A DNA stretch of 64,000 bases. It comes from Eucommia ulmoides (Eukaryota; Streptophyta; Magnoliopsida; Garryales; Eucommiaceae). The notes beneath the pieces were generated by a model, which ran no database searches, was not told the DNA's origin, and was given only the letters and a program-made list of their open reading frames with translations. The stretch covers positions 48,264,397 through 48,328,396 of the forward strand of contig CM028330.1 of NCBI GenBank assembly GCA_016647705.1, read 5' to 3'. Shown one piece after another: positions 35,497 to 47,045 of this stretch (position 1 is its first letter; the number at the start of each line of letters is the position of its first letter). A program made the position numbers and the translations under genes.

Positions 35497-36877
35497 TGAT
35501 AGGTGTAATTTATCTACTTATTCCCAAACCGGTTTTGGTAGTTTTCGAGTATTATTATAGGGTTTTAATATGTTTTAATATGTTTTTATTTGTTTATGTA
35601 TAAACTAGGTGTTTGGGGCGAAAAGGACAAAAACGGCCTATAAACAAACAAGTCAGTGGAAGAATGGTGGAGAAAAAGAACAAAAAGTCAAATATTCAGA
35701 ACCTATATCCACCACTGCAGCGGTAAAAATACAAAGCATTCCTGAATTCTCTAGCGTTGCAACGGTCAAAATGCAAAGAGTTGCTGAACTCTCCACCATT
35801 GTAGTGGTTAAATCACCGCTGCAGCAGTCAGGCACCAGAAGCCCACCGACCTCTCCACCACAGTAGCGGTCAGGTGCCAGACAATTTAGATATTTTAAGA
35901 TATTTTGTTGATATTTTTGACCCTATAAATATCGTCTCTTCTCTCCCAAACACATGGTTAGACGTTTTTGGGAGTCTTAAGAGCTCCAAGGCACATCCAA
36001 CCATGAGAAGATCATCAAGGCGAGGAGGAGGAAACGTTCTTGAAGCGATTTTAGTGTCGGATCTTCGGATAATGGCTAGCCTCCTCGTTTCTCTCTTTTA
36101 TTTCTTCATTTGGTTGGTTGTTTCGTATATGTTTAGCTTGTTTCTAGTTGTATATAGGGCTATGACCATGTGTAGCTAAACATATATTGTCTAGGGCTTA
36201 ATGTACTTCATAAAAATGTTGTTCGTATAAATTGATGTTTCGTTAACGGTTGTTCTTGCCTATTCGATTGTGTTTACCATTCTTCCACGTTTATATGCTT
36301 GTTTAGATATATTGAGAAATCGAGGTTTGACACTCGAGAGAGGTAACCCTGAATTCGGACTAGGGTTTAAACACAGTATGATAATCTAATGACCTGGGAG
36401 GGCGTTAGGAAATGTGCAATCCATTATGTTGGAGCGAGACTCTTGTGACTAAGTGTCGTATAGATGCTCAAGGGGGACTTCGGTATTGACGCAAAGTCAC
36501 ATATTCATTCACTTTACACTCGGGAGAGGTAGTGAGTGAGTTTATAATACCGAGATTATTGAATAGATTGGAATGTCATTAATGTAAACTTGATTGAAAC
36601 GAACACATTTAAGTGAACAAAGTTAATCCCTAGGCAATAATTTCCCATAAACGTCATACTAGTATATTTGTATAATTAGTTTAACTAGTTTAATTTATAA
36701 TCATTATAAAAACCTATTTTTTATTTCCTAAATAAAGTTAGGTTATGACAATCGCTGTATTTAGCAACGATCTAATCAAATCCCTATGGATACGACAACC
36801 CTTACGCTTCCTAATCTATACTAAAACTTGACCCGTATACTTGCGGTGAAAGTAGTGATATAATTTACGTGCTACTA
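35497..36877 (+). mobile_element. F1: Athila-like solo LTR, 1381 bp, TSD GATTT
   Basis: It runs TGATAGGTGTAATTTATC to GTGCTACTA (terminal CA now TA), with GATTT at 35492-35496 and 36878-36882. It splits D1 gag between a YYDF stretch and HRDHGYNT. Dyads begin at 35710 (CACCAC-TGCA-GCGGTA), and a TATAAAT box follows at 35924. No internal region is present. Confidence 0.9.
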
Positions 36878-37080
36878 GATTTTCATAGGGACCATGGTTA
36901 CAATACAAATAACTAGTAAGAGCTCAAGAAGGAAATCAAGCGATTAACTAACAAGGGTAAGTTACGTGACTATTTGCAAAAGCGTTCAAGAGATAGAAAG
37001 AGGCCTAAAAACAAAGTCCATCGCAAAGAAAACCGTGACAAGGGGCATAAGAAGATCGTCCCAAAACAAATTGCCAAGTG
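36878..37080 (+). pseudogene. D1 gag, C-terminal part
   Basis: The reading resumes with FHRDHGYNTNN, then stops, then ELKKEIKRLTNKGKLRDYL and a Lys/Arg-rich tail. In Tat gag this is the region where the C-x-F/Y-H-x-D-x-G-H-x-T-x-D-C nucleocapsid-like motif is followed by a helical segment. The expected second Cys codon is replaced by stops. Confidence 0.7.
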
Positions 37081-37600
37081 ATCTTCATGATAAACACTAC
37101 AAGGTCGACAGCTGAAGAATTCAACCGTGAACATAAAAGGAAGGTCTGTGAGGCAGTATTAGAGCACTGTTATGGAGAAAAAATAATAATAACCACAAAT
37201 CTAGGATCGGTCATCACTTTTTCTAAGGAGGATTTCAAGGGGATCATTCACCCTCCCATGACGATGCCTTGGTCATCACCCTCTAGATTTCAAACTTCCA
37301 GGTAAGATGGTTTTGGATAATAATGGCAGTTCTGCTAACGTTATCTTTGTGGACACATTGAAGCGAGTGCCCAATTTATATGTTAGTTCCAATCATACTG
37401 TCATGGTGGGTTTCAATAGGGACCTCTACTCCCCAAGAGAGAAGATAACCCTGTCAGTCACTGCAAACAAGGGGGAAAGAAGATATACAAATAACACAAA
37501 GTTTGTGGTAATGGACTCTTCATCACCCTACAATGCAATACTGGGACGTCCATGGCTGCATGCGATGAAAGTAGCGGCATTAACATACCACTAGTGCATC
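37081..37600 (+). pseudogene. D1 protease region
   Basis: First block 37078-37305 with FMINTTRSTAEEFNREHKRK and a TFSKEDFKGIIHPP segment; second block 37307-37594 with LDNNGSSANVIFVDTL, VGFNRDLYSPREKITLSV and YNAILGRPWLHAM. This is the retropepsin-like pattern of Tat elements (DTGSSA replaced here by DNNGSSA, so the catalytic residue context is altered). The two blocks are in different frames. Confidence 0.75.
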
Positions 37601-38275
37601 AAATATGTAAAGGATGGATTGTGGCAGTAATTCGAGGTGATCAGTGGGATTCAAGGCAGTGCTTTGCAATAGCTATGGATGACAGGAAAAAGTCCTTATA
37701 GCAATTAAAGCTGGAGCAGGGAACAACTTCATCAAATAGCTCGGCTCCTGAAATCAATGATTTCAGAGAACACCCCAACATCATCCAACTGGTCGAGCAA
37801 ATACGGGATGTCACTTTCAATAAAGCGGCTCAAAAGATGATGATAGGGGAATCACTAAGCTAGAATGAGGCAGAGGAGATCAGCAAGCAGCTCAGAGAAA
37901 ATTTGGATATTTTTCTTGGTCTCCACAAGATATGAAGGGCATTAGCCCTGATGTTACAGTCCATCACCCTGATATGTTTAAATCTTATCCTCTAGTCAGG
38001 CAGAAGAGGAGAACATTCATTCTAGAAAAGGAAGAAGTGATCGAAGCAAAGGTAATGATGCTGCTCTAAATTGGTCACATAAGGGAAATAAAATACCCAA
38101 AATGGCTGGCCAATCAGGTCCTCGTCAAAAAGAAAACCGGAAAGTGGAAATTGTGTGTGGACTTCACTAATCTTAACCAAGCATACCCAAAAAAGTGCTA
38201 CCCAATGCCAAGGATAGGTAAAATGGTGGATGTAGCAGCAGGGGCATCAACGGCTTACCATGATGGATGCATATG
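37601..38275 (+). pseudogene. D1 reverse transcriptase, N-terminal part
   Basis: After a decayed linker, the frame shows TVHHPDMFKSYPLVRQKRR, IREIKYPKWLANQVLVKKK, TGKWKLCVDFTNLNQAYPK and YPMPRIGKMVDVAAG. These are the opening RT blocks of Ty3/gypsy (the VRQK-R start, the WLAN block, the KWR-CVDF-LN block). It ends at MDAY, where H inserted with TSD ATATG (38271-38275, 46899-46903). Stops are present (for example near 38068). Confidence 0.85.
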
Positions 38276-38403
38276 TGAAGACGGGGATTTAGAACACGTA
38301 CCTGGGAGGCGAGAGAATCTTGCCTCTGAATCAAGTCAGTGGAGAAGGATCTAACTTATTTTTTCCTTGGGTTACCTTCTAAGAAGCACTTGATTTATTA
38401 TCT

Positions 38404-39283
38404 TCAGCTTGACACGAAGAAAGGCTCGTCAAAAAACAGCTTTCGCTTGTAATACATGTTAAACAACACCATGTACGGGTCTTGGTTCAATATGCCCTCA
38501 ATACTGGCGAGATGTTGTAATGATCGGCTTGATCTTTCAACTTGACTCAGCTTTGATTTATGTGCTTGGTTAGCATAAATGTATTGAGCTGAAAACGGGG
38601 TAGGATAGGTGAGCCACAATGGATCCTCGTAGATGCAATCGTCTTTGGATTGAGTGCGGCATCACCAATTGGAATTCAAACGGTTAAAACTCACAATGAT
38701 TAATATGTGAATCTCCATCGCCAATTCACAATTGGGTTCTCTCCCAATTAGCTTGATCATCTTTGATCTCACCCAAGTGCCTTTTGTTTGCATTCGGTTC
38801 CTCACGGTGGCTTTCACATTCGGATGAAATTTGTTCACCTCTCAGTGCCAACACTTCGGACTTAGATTCAATGAAACAAAGAAGTTGACCAATTTGCATC
38901 TGAAGAGATGTTACAGTCGTATTGATTTCGGTGCAGACCATCTCAATGTTGTCAAGACGATCCTCATGCTCATTGATCCGGTCATTCGTCTCCCGCTAAT
39001 ACGCCTGAGTCTCTCTAATAAAATCAATGAATATTTCCTTCAGGGTGGGGGAAGACTCAACATATTGGTCTGGGGTGTCAATCCATAACTCTAATGTGTT
39101 GGAACAATCCGCCAAGCTTTGGTGACCTAGTGAATAATTCCAACTTTGAAAATCGAAAATCGCTAATTCCTCCAACGACCAAATGACTTCATCCGCAGTT
39201 AGGTCGTAGAAAGAGGAGGTATCGTTTCCTCCTTCCACCTATGTTCTGGTTGCAGCTTGTAACCCATCGAGGAAATTCAGAAG
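38404..39283 (-). pseudogene. H gag-like ORF, C-terminal part
   Basis: Minus strand: VEGGNDTSSFYDLTADEVIW and LAIFDFQSWNYSLGHQSLAD (39238-39120), an IDTPDQYVESSPTLKEIF segment, a coiled-coil block with TVTSLQMQIGQLLCFIES, and at the end EGILNQDPYMVLFNMYYKR. The I element encodes the same order. The block around LTADE/LEE.A resembles Athila gag (hydrophobic A/E-EAYELLEEMA pattern). Interrupted by stops and by A2 at 39284-39288. It probably encodes a capsid-like protein. Confidence 0.65.
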
Positions 39284-39288
39284 TTGAT

Positions 39289-40702
39289 TGATAGGTATAA
39301 TTTACCTATTGACTTTTAAGCCGAATTTGGTAGTTTTTGAGTAAATTAGTAACATTTAATTTTGTTTTCGTTAGTTTTTATGTAAATTAGGTATAGGGAC
39401 ATAAACGAGTGACAAACGAGCAAAACGGTGGGAAAATGGTGAAGAAACAATGAAAGAACAAGGTTTCCAGAGCACAAGATCCACTACCACAGTGGTGATT
39501 CCACTGCCACGACAGTGAGAATGTAAAGACGTGCTGAAAATGAACAAGGCCCACCGCCAAGGCGGTGAAAATATAGAGAGTTGGAAGCCAATTCCATTGC
39601 CTAGGCGTTGAAAGATTAGAGAGCAGCCTTCATACCCACTGCCTGGGCGGTGAATCCCACCTCCTAGGTGGTCACTCTGCAACAGAAAAGAAGATGTTTT
39701 CAGATATTTTTGAAACCTTGCACCTATAAAACTCTTTCTCCCACTTCCATTGAAGACTCTAAGACGTCCCTAACATTAATAGGTGATCCTTGGCCATTCT
39801 TGAAGAGCTCAAAGAGGATATTCATCATCCGGAGAAGAAGAAATATTGGCGGATCGATCTTTAGCGACAGTGGATCACTCCACTTTAAGATTTGATCTTT
39901 CTCTCTTTATTTCTTTCTTTGTAATTTAATGTTTTATTGTAAATGATGATGAATCCCTCTTGGTTTAATGTTTCAATGGCCATGATCATGTTATATTAGA
40001 TAAATATTAGCTAGGGATCGATGTAATTGTGTAAATACTAGTTTGATTTAATATATGTTTCTTTAATGGTTGTTTGTCTAAATCCGATTATGGTTATCGC
40101 TCTATTACAATCATAGTATGCTTGTTAAGGTATTAGAGTTGATTTTGAGAATACAGGGTTTGACACTTAGGAGAGGTAACCCCGGATTCGGATTAGGGTA
40201 AACACAGCGCGACAATTCAATAATCCGGGAGGGAGTTGGAGAGTATGCAATCCATGAGGTTGGGTCAAGACTCATATGACTATGTGTTCGAAAAAACGTT
40301 CAAGGAGGACTTTGGAGTCAACGCGAAGTCATGTATTCATTCACTAAACACTTGGGAGAGGAAGTGAATGAGTTTAAGATACCGAGATTGTCGAATATGA
40401 TAAACACCATTATTGTTAACTAAACGAAATCAAACATGTATTGAGTGAATGAAATCAATTCCTAGGTAATCAAATTAGTTAAGATTAATCCACTAATTGT
40501 AGTTTAATTTAGTTTTAATTAGTTTAATTTTAAATAATTCTTGAACCGTCGGGATAATATAAGATTATGCAAATTGCGGTATTCAATTATTCAGATCGTC
40601 CCTATGGAATGATATCCAATCTTAAAGATTCACTATACAAAAACTTGACCTTGTATTCTTGTGAGGAGTCAATACGCGAGCGTGTAGAACCCTCGTCGTA
40701 CA
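39289..40702 (+). repeat. A2 5' LTR
   Basis: It runs TGATAGGTATAATTTACC to CGTCGTACA. Dyads start at 39482, 39502, 39552, 39595, 39637 and 39658 (spacings 20, 50, 43, 42, 21), followed by a TATAAAA box at 39725. CACTGC-CACG-ACAGTG shows paired changes in both arms. Confidence 0.85.
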
Positions 40703-40708
40703 AGTTTT

Positions 40709-40726
40709 TGGTGCCGTTGCCGAGGA
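40709..40726 (+). other. A2 primer-binding site
   Basis: TGGTGCCGTTGCCGAGGA, two mismatches from the perfect tRNA-Asp-type site in B2. Confidence 0.8.
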
Positions 40727-40859
40727 TGATGTTTTGAATTAGTTGATATTGCGACTAAATTGTTGAATATTAATCCTAACAATTCTTTTGTTTTATTTTC
40801 TTTTAAATTATTTTGTTAATTTGTTTCGTGAGTTGTGATCAAACAATGCATGTAACGAA

Positions 40860-41130
40860 TAAGGAATTTGGAAATCTAGACTTTTCATCCTGAGATCGAG
40901 CGTACATTGAAAACGATAAGGAGAGAAAGAAGAAGCCAACTTTAATACCATGAATCAAGATCCAACGAAGCATTCTATCCCAAATTTCTTGTCTGTGAGG
41001 GATTTTGGTGAAAAATGCTCAAGCAAATTTCCCTTCGGTTCAGTCGAACTAGAAGGTGAAGAGAAAAAGATCAAACTCTATATTGAAAATGAAAAACGAG
41101 TTGTGGAGGGTATCTCCCTTATTGATGAAT
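40860..41130 (+). pseudogene. A2 gag-like N-terminal remnant
   Basis: Homologous to 14100-14500 in A1: a basic stretch, then a block (FPFGSVELEGEEKKIKLYIE) that aligns with A1. The open frame 40950-41132 covers the second half. No catalytic motif. It is shorter than expected for a full gag. Confidence 0.45.
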
Positions 41131-41407
41131 GATCATGAAATTTGTTAAGTCCAGCTAGGGACGGTAAATCAAGCACGTTATGTTTTTTGAGATGAAACCC
41201 AAGGTATCAAGTTCTACCCGATTTTTGCTATTATTTATTTTTTGGAGGCCGAAATGGTCTCGAAGTGTATTTGGAGGACAATTAAGAAGTGAGGATACTC
41301 AGAAATGTGTTTCACACTTAAAATCATTGAATAAGCGAAGTGGAAATGCATGGTGTGGAGCCTTTGTGTGAAAACTTGAAGAAATAATGAAAATCCAGCA
41401 ACAGGCT

Positions 41408-41598
41408 CACCGCCTAGGCCGTGAACGCACCGCCGATGCGGTGAAAATACAGGATGTCAAATTTTCAGCATAAACGCCTCACCGCTGCGGCGGTGAAACA
41501 ACAGAGTGTAAGTTTTTGAAAAATGCGCTTCACCGCCTCGGCGGTGACATAACATAATGTTTTTGTTTTAAAAAGGCGCTCACACCGCCGTGGCGGTG
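41408..41598 (+). promoter_or_regulatory. A2 internal dyad array
   Basis: Five dyads start at 41408, 41428, 41480, 41531 and 41583 (spacings 20, 52, 51, 52). Four have perfect CACCGC/GCGGTG arms with different centres: CGAT, TGCG, CTCG and CGTG. The first is CACCGC-CTAG-GCCGTG. This is the best preserved cluster in the window. Confidence 0.75.
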
Positions 41599-41929
41599 AA
41601 GCCTTTATTTGATTAAAACTGTCCCTCTAATACAAAAACGCCACAACCACCTCTAAAATCCCAAATTTCTCCATTTTCATCCTCCCAAACCATTTCCAAC
41701 CCACAAATTTATCCTTCCATTTATAAAATTTGTAATTTCCACCACAAATCATCCAAAAAAAAATCATTTGTCAACCCCATTTTCGCGATTTTCTTTATCA
41801 CTACGGGATTTCGATTTGATTTTTGGTGATAAACTAAGTTTCTATGGATTGTTAAATTGTGTGAAACAAAATTGCATGCTACATTTTTCAAATTTTGTTG
41901 AAACCGTTGCGATTGGTGTGTGCGTATTG

Positions 41930-42080
41930 AGTCGCTAAGGGAAATACGAGCTCGGAACTTTCCTGGATCAGTATTCGTGACATCAAGATCAAATCCATTG
42001 GCTTATGTGTGAGCGTTACGGCATTAACATGAGTGCTTATCCACATGTGCCGCCACAACTCTTGTAACCGCCACAATTTC
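41930..42080 (+). pseudogene. A2: C-terminal tail of transposon-protein ORF
   Basis: Broken frame with YELGTFLDQYS and HQDQIHWLMCERYGINM, matching the A1 tail (YELRTYQDQYERYQDRV near 16500). The N-terminal three quarters present in A1 are missing here. The next 1.75 kb (42081-43838) is the family 3' non-coding region, with a 25-T run at 42326-42350. Confidence 0.65.
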
Positions 42081-43838
42081 CATTCCGACGCGATAGTGGT
42101 GGCGATGACTTTCCTCCAATGAACAGTAGAGGGTGAGACTTTTACGTCTTATTCTGTAGGTATGTGTTGGCACCCAATTTTAATTGTCATTGCTATAAAC
42201 TGTTATTGGGTTCGCTGCTTAGACAGTGAGGACACTGACTCGTTCAAGTTTTGGGGTAGGGAATGTGCATTCTATTTTATGTTGTTAAAGAAAGATGTGA
42301 ATGATGGAAATATTTTTTGTATGGATTTTTTTTTTTTTTTTTTTTTTTTTGGGTTTTGTTATTGTAAACAATGTTTTATGTATGTAAAACTTTGATTTTT
42401 AGTTAAGTTTTATTTTAATTTTTGTTTATGCATGTGTAATATTTAGTTAGTGTATGTATATTAATTTTTAGATTTAGAGTAAATATGTTAATGAATGAAG
42501 CCATTTTTGAATGTGAGTTGTTAAGTTCATCTGGGCCGTTTCTCGATAATGAAAATTACCTCCAATTGTATATTGAGGTCGGGGGTAATTCTAGTCATGT
42601 GTGTTTTGTGTACTTAGTATGTCGATTAGGTAAATATTATTTTGATCCTAAAATCGCACGATCGTATGGACTCAGTGTATAATTATTTGAATGATTTAAC
42701 ATTGATTATTCAATAATAATTTTATGACAGAAAAGAGGAATCTAAAACTTGATTTGGGGTAGACTTGAGGCAAAATTATAGGTGAGATAATTTGGGAGGC
42801 ATGATTTAGGCCTTTATTTTTATCGCTTGAACCTTTTGAAGCCAGCCTGAAAAGTCGAAGCTAATAATCTTTTCAAATTGAACACGTTTCAATACTCTAT
42901 CTAATTAAATTTTTCCAAACCATTGTCGCTAAGCCTAATTTTCAAATTGAGTAAAATCAAGTTAGTATTAATTTATGCTACTTGAAGTGAGTGGTCGGGT
43001 TTCAGATGAATTTTTATTGATTCAGCATTAGTGTATTCACTTGTCATTTTCTTAATCCTTTTTGCACACCTAAAATTGTAGAAATTCAAAAAAATTCGGG
43101 GGTGTTTTATGTAATCTTTTTTGCACACTCCTAAAATTGTAGAAATTCGAATAAGTTTGGGGGTGTGTTATGTTTAAAAAAAAAAAAAAGACTATGTGAA
43201 TATAGTTTTTAATTCCATTTCTTGTGACAAGTGAATACAAAAGTTCTTAAGTTCTTTTTCAGGGTTGTGTTTTAAATCTGTGGGGTTATGAGAAAGAGAT
43301 AGCGATAAGCGTTTGTGCCTCGGGTATCGTTCAAATATAACGATTTTATGTTTTCTATTCTTGCAATACCCTTGGTCGTTCTCCAAAGACAAACCAAGCC
43401 CTATTGATCTCTGTGAATGTCCGTACCTACATTAGTGGATAGTTGAGCCCAGTCAAGCGTATGGTTTCCCTAAATCCTTTAAGGTTTAAGTCATGAGCTT
43501 AACTACTGAATAATCCAAGGTGTTTGGTTAGTTATATATTTGAGCTCTCACACACACACATTTTCAATGGATCTAGAATGATTTTTATTGATATTGAGTG
43601 TTGAAATTCTATAACACCACTTGATGTGTATTACTTCTTGAACTTGATCAGATTAAGGGCTGTTGAGGGAGGAACAACATGGTTTCTTCGATCGAACTTG
43701 GCATTCGCATGCATTTACTTCTTATTTATTATGTTTATTCATTTTTAAATTAGTTGTTAGTTAATTAATGTAGTTAGTTTAATTTAGTGTTAGCCTGTTT
43801 TGCTCGAGAACTAGCAAAATTCCAACTTTGGGGGTATT

Positions 43839-45230
43839 TGATAGGTATAATTTACTTATCTACTTCTAAGCCGAATTTGGTAGTTTCCAAGTAAATTAGT
43901 AACATTTAATTTCATTTTCGTTAGTTTTTATGTAATTCAGGTGTAGGGACGTAAACGAGAGACAAACGAGCGAAACGGTGGGAAAGCGGTGAAGAAACGA
44001 TGAAAGAACAAGGTTTCAAGAGCACCAGATCCACCACCACAGCGGTTATTCCACTACTGCGGAGTGAGAATGCAAAGAAGTGATGAAAATGAACAACGCC
44101 CACCGCCTAGGTGGTGCAAATGCAGAGAGTTGGGAGCCAGTTCCACCGTCTAAGCGATGAAAGATCAGAGAGCAGCCGACATACCTACTGCCTAGGCAGT
44201 CACTCTACAAAAGAAAATAAGATATTTTTAGATATTTTTGAAACCTTGCACTTATAAAACCCTTTCTCCCACTTCCATTGAAAACTCTGAGACATCCCTA
44301 ACATTAAGAGGTGATCCTTGGCCATTCTTGAAGAGCTCAAAGAGGATATTCATCATCCAGAGAAGAGGAAACATTGGTTGATCGATCTTTGGCGATAGTG
44401 GATTACTCCACTTTAAGATTTGATCTTTATCTCTTTGTTTCTCTCTTTGTGATTTACTATTTTATTGTAAATTATGATGAATCCCTCTTGGTTTAATGTT
44501 TCAATGGCCAAGATCATATTAGATTAGATAAATATTAGTTAGAGATCGATGTAGTTGTATAAATACTAGTTTGATTTAATATATGTTTCTTTAATGGTTG
44601 TTTGTCTATATCCGATTGTGGTTATCGCTCTATTACGATCTTAGTATGCTTGTTAAGGTATTAGGGTTGGTTTTGAGAATATGGGGTTTGATAGTCGGGA
44701 GAGTTAACCTCGGATTCAGATTAGAGTAAACACAACGCGACGATCCAATAACCCAGGAGTGAGTTGGAGAGTGTGCAATCCATGAGGTTGGGTCAAGACT
44801 CACGTGACTATGCATTCAAAAAGATGTTCAAGGGGGACTTTGGCATCAACGCAAAGTCATGTATTCGTTCACTAAACACTCGGAAGAGGGAGTGAATGAG
44901 TTTAAGATACCGAGATTATCGGACATGATAAACACCGTTATTGTTAACTAAACGAAATCAAACATGTATTAAGTGAATGAAATCAATCCCTAGGTAATCA
45001 ACTTAGTTATTATTAACTCACAAATTGTAGTTTAATTTAGTTTTAATTAGTTTAATTTTAAATAATTCTTGAACTGTCGGGATAATATAAGATTATGCAA
45101 ATCGCGGTATTCAATTATTCATACCGTCCCTGTGGAAAGATATCCGATCTTAAAGATCCACTATATTAAAACTTGACCTTGTATACTTGCGAGTAGTCAA
45201 TACGCGAGTGTGTAAAAACCTCCTCGTACA
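43839..45230 (+). repeat. A2 3' LTR
   Basis: It runs TGATAGGTATAATTTACTT to CTCCTCGTACA and aligns end to end with 39289-40702. Dyads include CACCGC-CTAG-GTGGTG at 44101 and TACTGC-CTAG-GCAGTC at 44186. A TATAAAA box lies near 44253. Confidence 0.85.
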
Positions 45231-45235
45231 TTGAC

Positions 45236-45420
45236 ACTCCCTCGGGAACCCATGATTTGGAAACCGAAATAATAGCTTGTTGTAACCATCCCAAGCACAA
45301 TAAAATGGTTCGAAATGTTGTTGAAAGAAATGCATCAATACTTGTTGATCTAACATCTTCAAGTACCCTGCATAAGAAATTAAAAAAAAAAACAAAACTA
45401 CAAACAAAAATTACAAGCAA
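45236..45420 (-). pseudogene. H gag-like ORF, N-terminal part
   Basis: Minus strand from about 45345: MLDQQVLMHFFQQHFEPFYC, WDGYNKLLFRFPNHGFPREC. The WD/E-Y/F-LL-P-HG-P pattern is that of Athila gag (W-RFK-LL-CP-HG). The match to I at 54834 is clear. The ORF is cut by A2 at 45235 and continues at 39283. Confidence 0.65.
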
Positions 45421-45483
45421 AAGAAATGCCTAAATTAAAATCAGGTTATTTACTCACAATATCACCAATAATCTAAAACACAA

Positions 45484-46898
45484 TCCCCAACAACGGTGCC
45501 AAAAACTTGGTAGCATGTATATAAGTCTCTACTTTCATCGCAAGTGTACGGGTAAAGTTTTAGTATAGGGTTGGAAGAGTTAGGGTTGTCGTATCCACAG
45601 GGATTAGTTGAGATTTTTGTCGAGTATCATAATTATCGTAACCTAACTTTATTTAGGCGATAAAAATAGATTTTATAATTAATAAATACTAAACTAAAAT
45701 ACTAATTTATCTAATTATACAATATTACTATATTGAGATGTTTAGGGGAATGGATTATCTTGGGATTAACTTTATTTACTTAAATGTGTTTTATCTCTTT
45801 TGACTTACGTTAACGGTGTTCGACTTATCTGATAATCAATATATCGTAAACTCGCTCACTCCCTCTCCTGAGTGTAAAGAGAGTGAATATGTGATTTTGT
45901 GTTAACACTGAAGTCCCCCTCTAGCATTTTTTAGAACACATAGTCACATGAGTCTTGCCTCGACCTCATTGATTGAACACTTTCTCTCTCCCTAGTCGTT
46001 AGATCGTCACATTGTGTTTAACCCTAGTCAGAATTTGGGGTTACCTCTCCCGGGTATCAAATCCTATATTATCAATATATCTAAACAAGCATATAAACAT
46101 AGAATAACAGTAAACATAATCAAATAACGAAAAACAACCATTAATGAAACACCGATATCAAATAAACCACATTTTCATAAATATTATTAATCCCTAACCA
46201 ATATCCATTTAGCTAATGGCCATAACCATTTATACAACAAGAAACTAGCTAAACATTCTCAAACTATAAAACCAAAGTTAAGAAATGAAGAGAGAAATGA
46301 GAGAAACTAGCCGTTGTCCAAAGATTTGCTGTTAAAACCGTTTAATGATTGCTTCTCCTTCTTCATGTTATGTTCTTCTCCTTCAAAATTATTGAGCACT
46401 CCCCAAAACTCTCTCTATTCTATTTTACTCCTAAATAAGCTCTAATGGCCGAAAAAGATGAGATGAGGAAGGAAATAGGGAACAAAATATCTAAAAATAT
46501 ATCTAAAATCTGTGCAGGGTGACTGCCGTGGCGGTGGGTATGTCGGCAGTGGTCACTGCCGCGGTGGTAGATGCAACGGTGGGAGCACATAGATATTATG
46601 TTGTTTCACCACCGTAGCGGTGGTTCTAACCACTGCGGCGGTGGATTTGTAGAGAGTTTAGCCCCTTTTCTGTATTTTGATAGCTGCGGCGGTGGGCTGC
46701 AACTTTTGAATTTTGTCCTTTTGCTTGTTTTCCCACCGTTCTTCCACTGTTCTTGATGCAATTTGATCGTTTATGATCCACTTTCATCATATTTTACCTT
46801 ACACAATTGATTTATACAAAAACACATAAAAACGTAATAAACATACTCGAAAACTAACAGGTTCAGTTTGAAAATAGATAGGTAAATTACATCTATCA
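45484..46898 (-). repeat. H 5' LTR with primer-binding site
   Basis: LTR 46898-45508 on the minus strand (TGATAGATGTAATTTACC to CATGCTACCA), 1391 bp. PBS 45501-45484, TGGCACCGTTGTTGGGGA, two mismatches. Dyads are visible near 46523-46635, including CACCGTAGCGGTG-like and CACTGCGGCGGTG-like forms. Confidence 0.8.
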
Positions 46899-47045
46899 AT
46901 ATGCAGGCTAAAATCAAATCCACATGGATAAGCAAGACGAGGAAGGGATAACATTTGTTTCCCCAAGAGGTACTTACTATTATAAAGTAATGCCATTTGG
47001 TTTGAGAAATGCAGGAACAACCTATCAGTGGCTGGTAAATCATAT
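46899..47045 (+). pseudogene. D1 reverse transcriptase, continued, truncated
   Basis: Resumes after H with NQIHMDKQDEEGITFVSPRG and VMPFGLRNAGTTYQWLVNHM, the RT block before the catalytic YVDD. The sequence then jumps directly to RNase H, so the YVDD block and the thumb are deleted. No RT activity is possible from this copy. Confidence 0.8.

Larger units (their letters stand above)
39289..45230 (+). mobile_element. A2: complete Athila-like element, 5.94 kb, inside H
   Basis: LTRs 39289-40702 and 43839-45230, PBS 40709-40726, polypurine tract just before 43839 (CTTTGGGGGTATT), TSD TTGAT/TTGAC (39284-39288, 45231-45235). It shares its layout with A1 but lacks about 1 kb containing most of the transposon-protein ORF. 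It is inserted inside the H gag-like ORF in the opposite orientation. Confidence 0.9.
38276..46898 (-). mobile_element. H: Athila-like element lacking its 3' LTR, interrupted by A2
   Basis: Minus-strand element: 5' LTR 46898-45508, PBS, gag-like ORF (split by A2), and the start of the 3' region, ending at 38276. The right edge is an LTR end followed by ATATG; the left edge abuts the other ATATG but is internal sequence (compare 23960 in B2 and 55930 in I). So the 3' LTR and most of the 3' non-coding region are missing although the D1 target is intact up to the TSD. A deletion using ATAT microhomology explains this best. Confidence 0.8.

Noticed and set aside
38276-38280. TGAAG at the left edge of H taken as an LTR start
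   Set aside because: The sequence that follows matches internal regions of B2 and I, not any LTR of the family.
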